Of a stretch of 64,000 bases of DNA, positions 21,742 to 33,029 are shown one piece after another (position 1 is the stretch's first letter; each line of letters opens with the position of its first letter). The notes below the pieces were generated by a model that was not told the origin of the DNA, searched no databases, and saw only the letters and a list, made by a program, of their open reading frames with translations. The DNA comes from Periplaneta americana (Eukaryota > Arthropoda > Insecta > Blattodea > Blattidae), in contig NC_091117.1 of NCBI RefSeq assembly GCF_040183065.1, positions 99,761,001 to 99,825,000 of the forward strand, given 5' to 3'. Position numbers and translations under genes: made by a program.

Positions 21742-21814
21742 TCCGGCGCCGGGGATCGAGCCCGGGTCCTAGGTTCTACGTACCAAGTGCTCTACCCAAT
21801 TGAGCTATGCTGAA
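21742..21814 (-). other. tRNA-like cassette unit a, arm copy
   Basis: Mirror of 3150-3222 with the same substitutions. Confidence 0.6.
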
Positions 21815-22400
21815 GTTCAATCCACAGCACCGAATCGAATCCCTCTCCTCCAGTGTTTTTCCCTTTATGGCCTGACTCCAAGTTCGACATGTATGTTGAC
21901 ATTTATATTACAGTACCGGTATGTCAACTGCCATTATACAAGGAGCACACTCAGCTGAGTGACTTGGTGGCCGGTATTCCAAGTAATATGCACAGTAATC
22001 TATACAGAAATATGCACTGTTGCTCGAAGAAACTCTGTAAAAATTAATTTTTTGGTCCTACAGAATACATCTGTTATGGTAACAATTAATATTAGAGGAG
22101 AAAAATTCGCTCCAGCGCCGGTAGAACCAAGGACCCGGGTTCGATCGCCAGAACCGGAGCGAATTTTTTTCCTCTAATATTAATTATTACCATAACAAAT
22201 GTATTCTGTAGGACCAAAAAATTCATCGTTACGAACTATCTATGGATGTATATTCCCTTCGTGACTGTATATACTAGGCTGTGATCATGCTATGCGCCAG
22301 CTTGTATAATCTCGTAAGCAATGCGTGCAACGGGGGACCGTATGCAAAATTGTTATTTTTGTATGATTTCTGGTCGCCATGAGCGCTAATAATTATGCTC

Positions 22401-22441
<41 letters not shown>

Positions 22442-22464
22442 ACTAATAATTTCGTGACGTTGGT

Positions 22465-24325
22465 CACTGCCATCGTGATCTAATACAGGCCGTAAGGCAG
22501 ACCACGTGGCTCGCTTAACAGCTGATCGCGAAGGGCGGTCTTTCAACCATATCAATTAGTTGCAGTGCATGAAAAACAACATATATTTCTCTGAAATGCA
22601 GTGTAATTGCGTCAGTAAAATTTTAAACAGTGATTGTGAGACACTTGAGACACAATTCACTTGCAACGTAAGGTATAATATTATTTTTGGTGTAAAAATT
22701 ACGTTGTTGCAGGCAAAATTCGTATGTGTAATACCTGCCTTTATTTCGATTAAACATTGCGTCCTTATGTGGGTAAGTAAATTTTTGGTGTTATAAACAG
22801 TAAATATGTGTAATACTATACATGTGAAAGTGAAACATTGACTGGAATGTAAAGTAAATTATGATTAGGCCTAAGTGCAGCGTTACTGATGTTACTCTTG
22901 TCTAATCCATTATTGTTAGTTTACCGTATTTGTTTTATTAAATTTAAATTATTGCGCCCTTCTTATGTGTAAATAATCTACATTATAAATAATACGACGT
23001 TTGATAATATACACAATTTGAACTAAAAGCGAGATACATATAGTATATTGTGAAAAATTATACCTTATAGTTTTCATTACTGTTACAGTATCTAGTATTG
23101 TTAATTAATTGAAATAAAGCACGCTTACTTCATTACGAAATTCTTGCACATTCATTTAAGCACGTTTCAACAATTTTCAGTTGCATCGCACGCATATTTT
23201 GATGTGTTGAAAATATAGGTTATGTTTACTCTATCAGTACTTGCCTCATTTCTATATTCGCAATTATGCATCATAATTAAGCATAACGCTACGTATAACT
23301 TGTAAATGCAATTTGTCTACACTTAAATTATATTTATTCGTTTCATACGGTACTCCAGTCTGATTAGTTTAATATGTTACCAGGCCTAAACTAGCGCTGA
23401 GGTACCTAGTTCCCTTCGTATTCATACACCTTGCATATACTAATTAGTTCGGTTAGTTCAGGCTTTTATTATGCCTTGCTTAGAGGATTAAATGCATCTC
23501 CACAAAAAATAAATTCAACTGTTTTCAGTTCAGAATTTACCGGAACTATACTTCAGCGCTAGTAAGTAATATAACCGTATGTACATTTCATAGGAAGGAG
23601 TGTGGTGAATTTTCTACCGTTAAGTAAGGAAGATAACCGTGTTCTGAAGTTTATGCTAAATATATTCTTTATTAAATCTCAAAATAGCTTTCATTCTAAA
23701 TTTAAAATGTTGACGCAAATAGGTTATGTTAAGATGCTGAATTCTCTTCACATAAAAATAACAGTTTTATAATCCTGCCACATTATACAACAAATAAATG
23801 GAACTTATGCACACATTACATTGAATAACAATTTAATTGTTTTATTTATTTGTTCCCTACTATACTGGGTCGTATTTAATTCTATTTATCTAACCTACCA
23901 GATGAAGTAACACACAACCGTACGTACCTACATTAATTTCATAGGAGGGACTGTGGTAAATTTTCTACCTACAAGTAAGGAAGATAGATGTGCTAAATTA
24001 AAATCACAATATAAATAATTCTTCTTTATTAAATCTCAAAATAGCTTCCATTCCAAACTTAAAATGTTGATGCAAACAGGTTATGTTAACATGTAAAACT
24101 CCGTTCACATTAAAATAACACAGTTTTGTAATTATTTCTGCAACATATTATGCAATAAGAAGTGAACGTATCTTATACACACATTTCACTAAATAAAATT
24201 GAGCACCGACACGCATTAAAGTAATATATTTCACTCAGGTCCGTATACTCAAATAGAAAAGCCCGACCCATCGAGTGACGTCAGACATCCTGCATTACGG
24301 CCTGGTCTAGATCACGAAAGCAGTG
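22465..24325 (-). mobile_element. CACTG-ended TIR element, arm copy
   Basis: Mirror of 639-2499 with the flanking ACCAACG duplication (as CGTTGGT). It carries its (ATT)n neighbour at 22405-22440. Confidence 0.75.
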
Positions 24326-24498
24326 CGTTGGTATGAGTCTGACATCTTTACCAGTGCTCCCAACTTCAGCGACAAGTCGCTAGATCTAGCGGTTTTGGGG
24401 GGTGTCTAACGACAAAAATATGAAATAGCGACCAACGGCTTTCCTGGAATTTTTTTTGGAGAAACTGCACTTAGTGTCCCGCAAGAAACTTTTCATAG

Positions 24499-24644
24499 TC
24501 CAATGATGGGACACTGCGCATGCGCAAGACACAGACAAGTAAAGGAGCTACCACACCATAGATAAAGCCGAGCCCCTACAGCCAAGGCTGCGCAGAAGTT
24601 TAGAGTAGGGACAAATTGAAGCTTGCGTCCGCCGCCATGCTTTG
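24499..24644 (-). promoter_or_regulatory. ATGGCGGC/NRF1-like module, arm copy
   Basis: Mirror of 320-465; contains CCGCCAT, CTGCGCAGAAG and TGCGCATGCGCA. Confidence 0.4.
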
Positions 24645-25000
24645 GGAGAAGTACCGGCTAGCAGACGGCTGTACTATACAATGCTGAATGTTTAATATAT
24701 GTTTGGTGTCTCTTATAAATCAATCTGAATGAATAAATGAAAATATCTTATTAACATTTAATGCGACCACGTTACGGACATAATCAAGCTTAGGTACCAT
24801 TAGTTTGACACGAAATAAAAGAAAACTGGAATAATTTTATACCGTAACCAAAGACGTTGTGTAGTTATTTGACAACATATAGAGCGAACAGAAATACAAA
24901 TGCATATTGTAGTAATAGTTCAGATGAAAGGAAAATCATTAGTATTAACTATTATTAACACAACACTGCCTACTGTGTAAGGCATTACATTAGGTCCATA

Positions 25001-28000
25001 CAGTGGCGGCTCGTGAGCTTTCATATTGGGTGTGCACATATATATTACCTTCTATTCAAAATTATAATAACTAATGCTTATAGTGCATACCTTTACATAA
25101 GGTGTCGGTAAATAAAGTTCATCCTCCTGTCCTTCTTCTCAGCGAATTTGTCGATCACCCGTTCATTGAAATTTTTCATGCTCCTCACCAGCTCCTTCTC
25201 GATCGACAACATGGCCAATGCACTTAAACGTTCCTCCGACATTGTGCTGCGAAGAAAAGTTTTAACGCGACTTAATGTTGAAAAACATCTTTCCGCTTCA
25301 CACGTTGTCATAGGTACAGTCATGAGAACTTTAAGGAGCTTGAAAGTTTCACTGAATGTTCTTTGCACGTTGTTTTCAATTAAGAATGCCAACAAATCTA
25401 CAGCACCAGACACATTTCGGAAATCTTCCCGCATATAGATTACTTCCAATTCAGTTTTTAGCCTTGTTTTCTCAATGAAAGGATATGCGTCACAGGACTC
25501 CTGGAGACATCTTTCTGGAAATGCAAGGTTGAATTTAGAAAAATTTTCAGAGGCGTATAGATTTGATGCTGCAATATGGCCTGTGAAGAAGAAACGTTCT
25601 TTGGCTTGATTAATAATGACGTCGCGCACTTCCTTAGCAGCAACATTTCTTGTTATTTTAACATCCTCTTTGCGTCGCTTTTCTGCTCCTGTTTGGAATT
25701 CAGGCTGGCTGGCAACACTGTCAATCTTATCCCTGATGGTCGTTATAGCATCTTCGAAACAAGATACTGCTGTCTGAACTGACACTGGGTCAATGTTTCT
25801 TTTTTGTAGTTGGCTGTAAAGCATATCAACGTGCGGCATTATTAAATAAAAAATCTGTAGCCAAAACTGAAATACTGATTGTTCCATTTTCAGTCGTATT
25901 CCTCTTGCCTGTGTTATTGTAGGGTTGTGTTTGCTTGTTTCTTCGATTTTTTCAAGGCACTCAATTAAGGAGTCCTTGTGTTCGTATACTACTTCAACTG
26001 TCCTAGAATGAAAATTCCATCTTATTTGCGAAGCTTTAGGAAGTCTTCTCCCTACAATTTCATTCAGAACTTCGACTCTTTGGGGCGAATTTGAAAAGAA
26101 AACTGGAATTTCATCCAAGTCAGCAAAAAATATCCTTACATCCTTATTCTGGCTAGTAGCATGGGACATGATGAGGTTGAGTTTGTGTGCATAACAGTGC
26201 ACATAATAAGCAAAAGGATAATCCTGCTTTACTAGAGTTTGAACTCCAGACCGAGAACCACTCATGACGTTAGCTCCATCATAACTTTGTCCTATTACTT
26301 TATTCTTGTCAGAAACAACAACCTCCAATGTTCGTTTCACACATGTGGACAAAATTGGTGCGTTCTGTCCCGAGGGATTTAGAAAGGTCCAGAATCTTTC
26401 TACAGGTTTGCCATTTGATAGTACGTATCGAAACACCATCACCATTTGAAACATTGATGAAACATCTGTCGTTTCGTCAGCAATTACCGAAACGTAATCA
26501 GCACTTTGGATTTCGGCCTTTATTTCATCCTGGCAGACTTCAAACATGCACTGCAGTAAGTCATTTTGAATTTCTTTCGATGTACCCTTGAATACTGTAG
26601 CGTTTTTCAAGTGTTCCTTTAAAGCAGAGTCCAATTCTGAAGTAAAATCTACTAGTCCCCGAAAAATGCCAGGATTAACTGGCCCCTCCGACTCATCATG
26701 TCCTCTAAGAGCCAGTTCGAAAGCACCACAAAACTTTATACAGTCGATAATTTTTGACAATATGTATCTATTTTTTGTTATTTCTTCATTTTGTTGTTGA
26801 ATATTTCTTCGAAACGCAGTGTCCAATTGTTGCCTTATGTCATATTTACCTAAAACACTCAATTCTAGCTGTGGATTTTTGTGCGCTTTAGACATTTCGT
26901 GTTTTGTAATTTTCTGTTTCAAATGCCCGACATCGCTACAACCATTATTTGTCCATGTGCCATCTTTCTCACTCGCGAACATCAAACAAGGAAAACAGTA
27001 CAATCGGTTCGTAATTTCACAACCACAGAGCCACTCGTATTTGATATAAAATTCAGGATTGAATTTTCTATTAATATCTCTACCATTACATTTGCTCGTC
27101 TGAATCAAATTTATTAAAGGTTGGGGTCTTCCCCTACTTTTAATTTCCAACTTTTCTTCCATACTTAAATTACCGAAATTTGTTTTCTTCAATTTTTGAA
27201 CCGAATTCATTATTAATTTATTACACGTAAAACTATCACAATGTAAACAATACTATTTACCAGAAAGCATTAAACAACACCAGCACAGACGTTAACCGAA
27301 TTCATTATTAATTACACGTAAAATTATCACACTGTAAAAAATACTATTTGCCAGAAAGCATCAAACAACCCCAGCACAGACCACGCTAAGCTACATGTGA
27401 CTTGATTATTTTTTGTCATTTTGTGACACTGACATCTTGAAATGGCTATGACAATTACTTCGTCAAAACTCGTTATATTTAAAAAGAAAATATAATGTTC
27501 GTCTGACATCTAAACTTCACTAGTATATTTTAAACATTTTCTATTGCATAAATAAGCACAGTTTTATTAGTACAATCGGCCACGAAGTAATATTTGTAGA
27601 TTTATTCCAATACACTGAAGAAAGTATGAAAGTGATTATTTTTCTTACTTCCCGCAAGCAAGGAGCCATGTCTGCCAACCGAACCCTAGAAAGTGTAAAA
27701 TCCAAACAAGTGAATGTGGGTGAGGGGAGTGTAGGGAGAAGGGAGTACATGCCAAACGCGTCTGAGAAGCTGCGTACGAGCAGGAGATTCTGGCAAGGGA
27801 TGCGATTGAATGAGGATTGTTGCTGTACTCCCCCTTCTTTACCCGCTGCCCGCAAACATACCTAAATATGTTCGCATAGTCCCAAGTTGCGAGCCCTATA
27901 GTGACTGGAATAGAAAAGATCCTACTATAGTGCGTGGAATCGAACGAGAAATATTGTAAAAATGTTGTTAAGTTGCAAAATATTTTAAAATTTTAATCTA

Positions 28001-28077
28001 ATCCTAAAACAGATGGCGAGCGTGAAATATTTAGGGTGTGCACATGCGACCATGCGAATATACAGGAACCGCGCCTG
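25001..28077 (-). mobile_element. Full-length hAT transposon (3077 bp)
   Basis: The 3' terminus is CAGTGGCGGCTCGTGAGC at 25001. The 5' terminus is ...GGAACCGCGCCTG at 28077, an imperfect inverted match (9 of 12). Exactly 8 bp, GGTCCATA, flank both sides (24993-25000 and 28078-28085), the hAT-typical duplication length. One uninterrupted transposase fills the interior. A ~90-bp tandem duplication lies at the 5' end of the gene (27200-27379). Everything needed for mobility except proof of expression is visible. Confidence 0.9.
25093..27210 (-). CDS. hAT-family transposase, complete
   Basis: 705 aa with no stops or frameshifts. Residues ~45-110 form a TTF/MYM-like zinc-finger region (EWLCGCEITNRLYCFPCLMF, HEMSKAHK). 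VIADETTD at ~245 carries the first catalytic Asp and GQSYDGANVMSG at ~308 the second. The catalytic Glu should lie in the C-terminal part. The C-terminus has the hAT dimerisation block (LLKVLMTVPMTTCEAERCFS, LSRVKTFLRSTMSEERL). Relatives are often annotated zinc finger MYM-type protein 1-like. It would bind the element ends and catalyse cut-and-paste transposition. The ATG is in the first of two tandem leader copies. The truncated twin is at 7936-9150. Confidence 0.93.
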   Translation of the reverse strand: MNSVQKLKKTNFGNLSMEEKLEIKSRGRPQPLINLIQTSKCNGRDINRKFNPEFYIKYEWLCGCEITNRLYCFPCLMFASEKDGTWTNNGCSDVGHLKQKITKHEMSKAHKNPQLELSVLGKYDIRQQLDTAFRRNIQQQNEEITKNRYILSKIIDCIKFCGAFELALRGHDESEGPVNPGIFRGLVDFTSELDSALKEHLKNATVFKGTSKEIQNDLLQCMFEVCQDEIKAEIQSADYVSVIADETTDVSSMFQMVMVFRYVLSNGKPVERFWTFLNPSGQNAPILSTCVKRTLEVVVSDKNKVIGQSYDGANVMSGSRSGVQTLVKQDYPFAYYVHCYAHKLNLIMSHATSQNKDVRIFFADLDEIPVFFSNSPQRVEVLNEIVGRRLPKASQIRWNFHSRTVEVVYEHKDSLIECLEKIEETSKHNPTITQARGIRLKMEQSVFQFWLQIFYLIMPHVDMLYSQLQKRNIDPVSVQTAVSCFEDAITTIRDKIDSVASQPEFQTGAEKRRKEDVKITRNVAAKEVRDVIINQAKERFFFTGHIAASNLYASENFSKFNLAFPERCLQESCDAYPFIEKTRLKTELEVIYMREDFRNVSGAVDLLAFLIENNVQRTFSETFKLLKVLMTVPMTTCEAERCFSTLSRVKTFLRSTMSEERLSALAMLSIEKELVRSMKNFNERVIDKFAEKKDRRMNFIYRHLM

Positions 28078-28318
28078 GGTCCATATTGTAAACACACGTT
28101 TGCTTTGATGTGGACAAGAAACGAACAATTATTATTTATTCGCTTCCATATCACGTAATATACACCAGTAAATAAAAACACATACCTAATGTTTTAGTTT
28201 GAAATATAAATAGGCCTACCATGCATTAGCTTATTATCACAGCTGAAATAAAAGTCACATGCATGAATTAGTCATATAATAGAATTCAGGCCTAGTGTAC
28301 AGAACATCTTGCCTATTG

Positions 28319-28320
28319 AT

Positions 28321-28379
<59 letters not shown>

Positions 28380-28380
28380 G
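28319..28380 (+). repeat. (ATT)n microsatellite, copy
   Basis: Same repeat number as at 10259. Confidence 0.95.
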
Positions 28381-28484
28381 TTGTTGGCTCCGTTAAATAT
28401 TGTCTTACAACATTTTTATGTAAAGTCGTGTTGTACTGGTAACTTTAAGTTGTGTGCTGACATCTGCTGGTTATGTAATACTTT

Positions 28485-28740
28485 TCTTAGTTGATTATTT
28501 AACGACGCTGTATCAACTACTAGATTATTTAACATCGATGGTATTGATGATAGAGAGATGGTATTTGGCGACACGAGGCCAAGGATTCGCCATAGATTAT
28601 CCTGACATTTCCTTTTCGGTTGGGGTTATCGGATAAAGCCCAACCAGATAATAAGCCCAAGCTGGAATCGAACCCGCGCCCGAGCGCGACTGCTTATCGG
28701 CAGGCCTTAGCCCATTGAGCTACGCCAGTAGCTCTTTATG
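28485..28740 (-). mobile_element. tRNA-headed SINE, copy
   Basis: Duplicate of 10425-10680, differing by a substitution at 28578 (GAGGCC for GAGACC). Confidence 0.75.
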
Positions 28741-29710
28741 TACTTCTATGTCAGTTTAACAAGTTTAAAATATGATTCTCGGGAGGAATCCGGGATCCAT
28801 TTTTTTTAAATATGTCCCTATAAGTGTAGAAAGATTATACAAGTGTTCTATTGTTAGATCACATTGTTTTCACACGATATAAGAGTGGGTGGTAATATGC
28901 CATTGAACTGTCAACGCCTGTATAATCGCTCTTTCACTTAAGCGGCATATTTCTATAATCTCAGATGATGGTATGACAAGACTCCCATTATTCTTTCGTT
29001 AAAAAAAAAATAAAAGATTTTGTTTACTGCTGGTAGGCTACGTACCATAAATTGAGTCTTTAGATTTATTACACCATATTTTTATTAATGATTTAACAAC
29101 TAAGCCAGCAATGCATACAATCACGTTTTGACAATATTGTGTCATTGAGAATGATGTAAGAATGAGGAAATTGCAATCAATGTCTCCAGTAGAAGAATCA
29201 TATCGCCTCTGATTCTCAAAACACATCAATGCACATTAGTGCGCTTTTATTTATTTATTAAAACACGGAGGATTATTATTACAGTGAGTTAGGTGTTTGC
29301 AAATACCATTGGGTATATAGACATTTTTAACGGACATCCCTCTCTTTGTAATACAATTTAAATAAATTATTTAAGTATTTTCTAACGTATATAAAATAAC
29401 ATAAGGTAAAATATTCCATGTATTCGGTCATAGGAAATAGAAATAAACTAATAAGTCTATTTATGTGCAATATAAGGCGTTTATATTTAAAACAATGCTT
29501 AGTTACAATATTTAGATTTACTTCTGTTATTTTATATTATTATACGTTAGACAATACGTAAATAAGTTTAGTTACTGTATATTACAGTGAAGGAGGAAAT
29601 CCACTAAGAAAACGCCTATATACTCAATTGTATTTTCTAAATTCCGAATGCTTTATAGAAAAAAATCATTCGTGCTCCCCAAACATGGCGTCGCGCGAAC
29701 CTGCGCGAGC

Positions 29711-30672
29711 AACGAGTTAGAAAGAGAAGACTATAGAGTGGTCATGTTGTCCTGTACAGCGCTCTTTGCGGTGCCACCGCGAAACACGGCAGATCTGAGC
29801 TAAGCGCCCACCTTTGTAAAAATTCGTCTGCTTACAATGTTGTATAACGGAGGTAAGAAGCACAAGAAAACGAAGAAAAAACATGCCTGTTGTGTATGCT
29901 GCATATAACTGCAATGTCAAAAGGAAAAGGACACCTGATATATCATATTTCATGTAAATTTTATGAAGTTAACTCCATAGTTTTGTTAATTAGCAGCATT
30001 TTTTTCATGCATAAATGTGTAACAACGCCCGGCATAAACAAAATAAATGGTTCACCGGTAATGTACTTAAACTAAATACGGATAAAACCAATACAATTCC
30101 GTTTCAGACCCAATGAAAAACAAATAGCAATACAATATTAAAACTTTATTTCGACACCGGCATCCTTTATTTCTGCTCCTTCTGTCATTACTGCTTATAC
30201 AAGAAGACGATGAACTGTAGCTTATAAAGAGTAGGCCTATTTCGAAGACAAACGATTAATCAAATAAATGATTCACTAGTAACAAAGTTAAACTACATAC
30301 GGATAAAACCGCTACAATTCCGTTTCAAACCTAGTAATAGCAATCAAATATTAAAATTGTATTTCGACACTCGCATCCAAAATAACGCAAAACTCTGGGG
30401 TAGGTCGTATTGTTGTTAGTATTTTGACTGGAAGGACATGAAAGAACATAATTGAGCACCCATGTGCAGTAATGGGGTAAGTATGAATATATTTCGTAAC
30501 TACTTACCCATTATTGTACGTGGGTGCTCAATTATACACTAATAATTATCTGTGGTGCCACAGCCCTTGAAAGGCTCAGACAGACCAGCCGGCTGTTGGC
30601 CTCAAGTTCACATTTCGATAATAATTATACTTTACTGTAACAAAAAAACTGAAAGCGAGTTTTGTCATGTTT
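29711..30672 (+). mobile_element. Left half of the THAP-exon TIR element, copy
   Basis: Starts AACGAGTTAGAAAGAGAAG like 11651 and is cut at 30672, where the duplicated segment ends; the right TIR is missing. The foldback hairpin at 30448-30536 is included. Confidence 0.5.
29883..29953 (+). pseudogene. THAP-like first exon, copy with lost Cys
   Basis: Reads MPVVYAAYNC, so TGT became TAT and the first zinc-binding Cys is lost. The donor GTAAAT is unchanged. Confidence 0.5.
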
Positions 30673-30742
30673 ATATCAGGAGAATTGCACACCATAGTAG
30701 CCAAGAAATGTTGATAAGTTGGAAGGTATAAAGAACAATTTT

Positions 30743-31480
30743 CTAGAAATCCACGTAGACCTGAAACTTTAATAAATTGCTTCCGGCATAAGTTTTACAT
30801 TCTGATAAGGACACAAACACAGACAGTATAGTTCCACCAACTCCAGCTAGAATACAATTTCTTGGTCTAAGAGCTGAAAATTTGGGGAATATTACCTTCA
30901 TTTCAGGGTTAGAATTTTTAAACACTGCATATAATTCATTTCTGCTCATATGATTTACTCCCCGATTCTTTAATCACAACAAATATTTCTTACCAGGCAT
31001 CATTCTGCTTATCTCGTCAGAACAACAGAATTCTTTAACTTTACTGGCAACAGCCGCGAGCAAGGGTTTTCCAGGTTTCGGATTTGGTGAACACAAAATT
31101 CCCTTTCCCTTTGCCAGGACTTTGGCTTTCCGAATTATGTATTCGAAAGCTGAAAGAAACTCTTTTTTATATTATTTACGATCCAGCGTGATTTTCTCAC
31201 TTTTACCTGAATTTTGAAAATTTTCCTGCAACTGAGACAAAATTTCAGAATCAGAAAGGTCCTGGTTCCTCGGCGTCTTTAATATCGAAGACTTTATATT
31301 TTACAATATTTTCAAATTTCTGTTTCTTATATTTCTCTTGTTGTAGCCTTTTTTGTTTAATAAGGTCCACACCTTGGTCAAAAAGACTTGTTTTTAATGA
31401 ACTTACATTTGCTGTAGAATCGACGTATTCTTCATTACTAGAGTCATTCTGAGGATTCTGCGTAATAGCATCATATTATA
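30743..31480 (-). pseudogene. Decayed ORF of an uncharacterised TE-like family (C-terminal part)
   Basis: Minus-strand fragments in shifting frames: DSSNEEYVDSTANVSSLKTS, FDQGVDLIKQKRLQQEKYKK, KVLAKGKGILCSPNPKPGK, then NELYAVFKNSNPEMKVIFPK, FSALRPRNCILAGVGGT and, in another frame, HSVCVCPYQNVKLM. The FxFSKFxxLRPxxC...HSVCVC layout recalls a repeated, functionally unknown protein family in arthropod and cnidarian genomes (recall only). The N-terminal part of apparently the same family is at 45176-45828. Stops and frameshifts make it non-functional. Confidence 0.4.
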
Positions 31481-31499
31481 TTTTTATTTATTTGCGACA

Positions 31500-32600
31500 C
31501 ATAGCGCACACCTTTTGTTTCTGTTTTAAATCAGCAAATACATTAAGCATCCACGATATAACACTTCTTAAATTTTTCCTCTAATTACAATGCCCTGATT
31601 TCTCGAAGGGATTGCAGCAAACATAGGCCTATAACTTAAAACGTGACTCCATTATATCACAAAAAACTACCACATACTGCAAAAACTAACAATACTGCAC
31701 TTGAAGCAGATCGCACGTTTTGTATAAATTGAAGACTGTATAAACTGCCACTCATGACGGCCTGACAGATCGACGACGCAGATTATCAGACAAGTACGAA
31801 CTCGCGCGCATGCAGTGTTGGTGTAAGATGGGTTTAAATGCTACAAACCAATACATTGATATTTTTTTTTACTGATATTCCTGAAACGTTTCCAAAATGA
31901 AACTTGCACCAAGGGGAGAATACTCTTACCTCTATAACATACATTTTTCGCGAAATAATTTATGTCCTGCATTTATAGATATTCAATGTTAAAATGTGTT
32001 GTACGTGACCATTCAATAAAGAATTCATTACTTTGATGCAAACCTATTTTTATTGAAACGTATGATCCCTTAGGTTTAAAATAAGCCCAAGTTTAAGATT
32101 CTACCTCAATTAGAAGAGAAGTTATGAATTATTTTTGTTGATATAGTATGCGACATTTTTACATTTTTTCTCATATTGACAGAATTGTTGTATAGATATC
32201 GTGCATTATTGAGGGCTAAAATTTTACATAATTAACTCAAGGTTCTTTACCATCCCACCAAATTTAATGAAAATCTGAGGTGGTCGGGTTGAAAAGTCCA
32301 CTTTTTTGTGTTGATTTGACATGGAATGGCCCTACAACAACCGGCTCGCGTAACTTGTCGAAACTTCCAGCTTCCCCTGCTGGCCAGTCTTCCTTTACGT
32401 CCGTCGCAGTCGGTTTTCTTCCCCTCTCCCTTCGTCACATGCCGCGCCGCCTCCTCGAGCCCCTATCTTCTGCCGGATGCGCACGAAGTTCCTCGAAGTG
32501 GCCAGGAACGCCAAGAGTATTCGGCCTGCCGTCATAATATGTTAATGGTGGCACTGGATACAGAGAAATGTGAGGTACACCATTACATGTAAAGAAGTGC
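31500..32600. other. No gene recognised
   Basis: AT-rich to ~32.3 kb, then a GC-richer stretch (32330-32530) with overlapping open frames of 61-88 codons on both strands. None has a motif I recognise. Confidence 0.5.
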
Positions 32601-32606
32601 TGTGAC

Positions 32607-32667
32607 GAAATATATCATATCATATCATATCATATCATATCATATCATATCATATCATATCATATCA
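32607..32667 (+). repeat. (CATAT)n / (ATCAT)n pentamer repeat
   Basis: About twelve uninterrupted ATCAT units. Confidence 0.95.
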
Positions 32668-32670
32668 GTT

Positions 32671-33029
32671 AATTTTTCCTTGAAATTATTCAAACCTGCT
32701 TTACAGGGAGCTACTACCTGAAAACCAGATTTGCATAATACATTCGTTACTGGAGGTACATTAACAGAAAGCCACAATTTAAGTCACACAGCATTTGTGT
32801 GCACTCATAGTTGAGTTCTGGCGTCTTGTCAGCTCATGTGAGTTGTGTGGATATAAAGGAAGAATTGTGACGGTGTCGTGTATAGTTCCTGGGGTAGCTC
32901 AGTCGGTAGAGCGTTCGCGCTCTAAGCGAAGGGTCCCGGGATCGATACCCGGCCCCGGAACAATTTTTCCTTGAAATTATTCAAACCTGCTTTACAGGGA
33001 GCTACTACCTGAAAACCAGATTTGCATAA
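32671..33029 (+). mobile_element. SINE-like unit bounded by a 68-bp direct repeat
   Basis: The 68 bases from AATTTTTCCTTGAAATTATT to CAGATTTGCATAA occur identically at 32671-32738 and 32962-33029. The second copy directly follows a tRNA-like unit (32887-32959). The simplest reading is a tandem SINE pair sharing a 3' tail, the first missing its head. Identical copies imply recent origin. Confidence 0.65.
32887..32959 (+). other. tRNA-like SINE head
   Basis: A 73-nt cloverleaf: acceptor TCCTGGG/CCCCGGA (6 of 7 pairs), D-stem GCTC/GAGC, anticodon stem TTCGC/GCGAA with loop GCTCTAA (nominal TCT, but C33), T-stem CCGGG/CCCGG. A-box TAGCTCAGTCGG; B-box GGATCGATACC is degenerate. It is followed by ACAATTTTTCCTTG, again an A/T hairpin-like extension. 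Confidence 0.55.

Larger units (their letters stand above)
21193..22283 (-). mobile_element. CACTG-type TIR element with tRNA-like cassettes, arm copy
   Basis: Mirror of 2681-3772, including the tRNA-like units at 21368-21440 and 21742-21814 (minus strand) and the large hairpin at about 22046-22223. Confidence 0.7.
19040..24963 (-). repeat. Arm A' (right) of the large inverted repeat
   Basis: Inverted partner of 1-5925; the contents below are mirrored. On the right it runs 37 bp short of the hAT 3' terminus at 25001, so the homology may continue past the left window edge. At the left edge it interrupts a transposon ORF. Confidence 0.95.
26011..30672 (+). repeat. Segment B (right), direct copy of 7951-12612
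   Basis: See the left copy. Here the segment starts in the middle of an intact gene, so the right locus keeps the original junction and the left one is derived. Differences include THAP Cys-to-Tyr at 29895-29897 and single-base indels near 30001 and 30506. Confidence 0.95.

Noticed and set aside
1..24963. One giant composite transposon with 5.9-kb terminal inverted repeats
   Set aside because: The arms contain older, independently inserted elements, no target duplication was found at the ends, and one boundary cuts an ORF; duplication with inversion explains it better.
28005..28050. Second same-orientation hAT end (GATGGCGAGCGTGAAATATT with GGGTGTGCACAT)
   Set aside because: It resembles the 25001 terminus but lies inside the element defined by the GGTCCATA duplication at 28078; probably subterminal similarity.
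32280..32592. Overlapping ORFs of 63-88 codons in a GC-richer patch
   Set aside because: Open frames on both strands in a stop-poor GC patch; no domain or splice evidence.
32887..32959. A functional tRNA-Arg(TCT) gene
   Set aside because: C33, a degenerate B-box and a SINE tail shared with the neighbouring copy.
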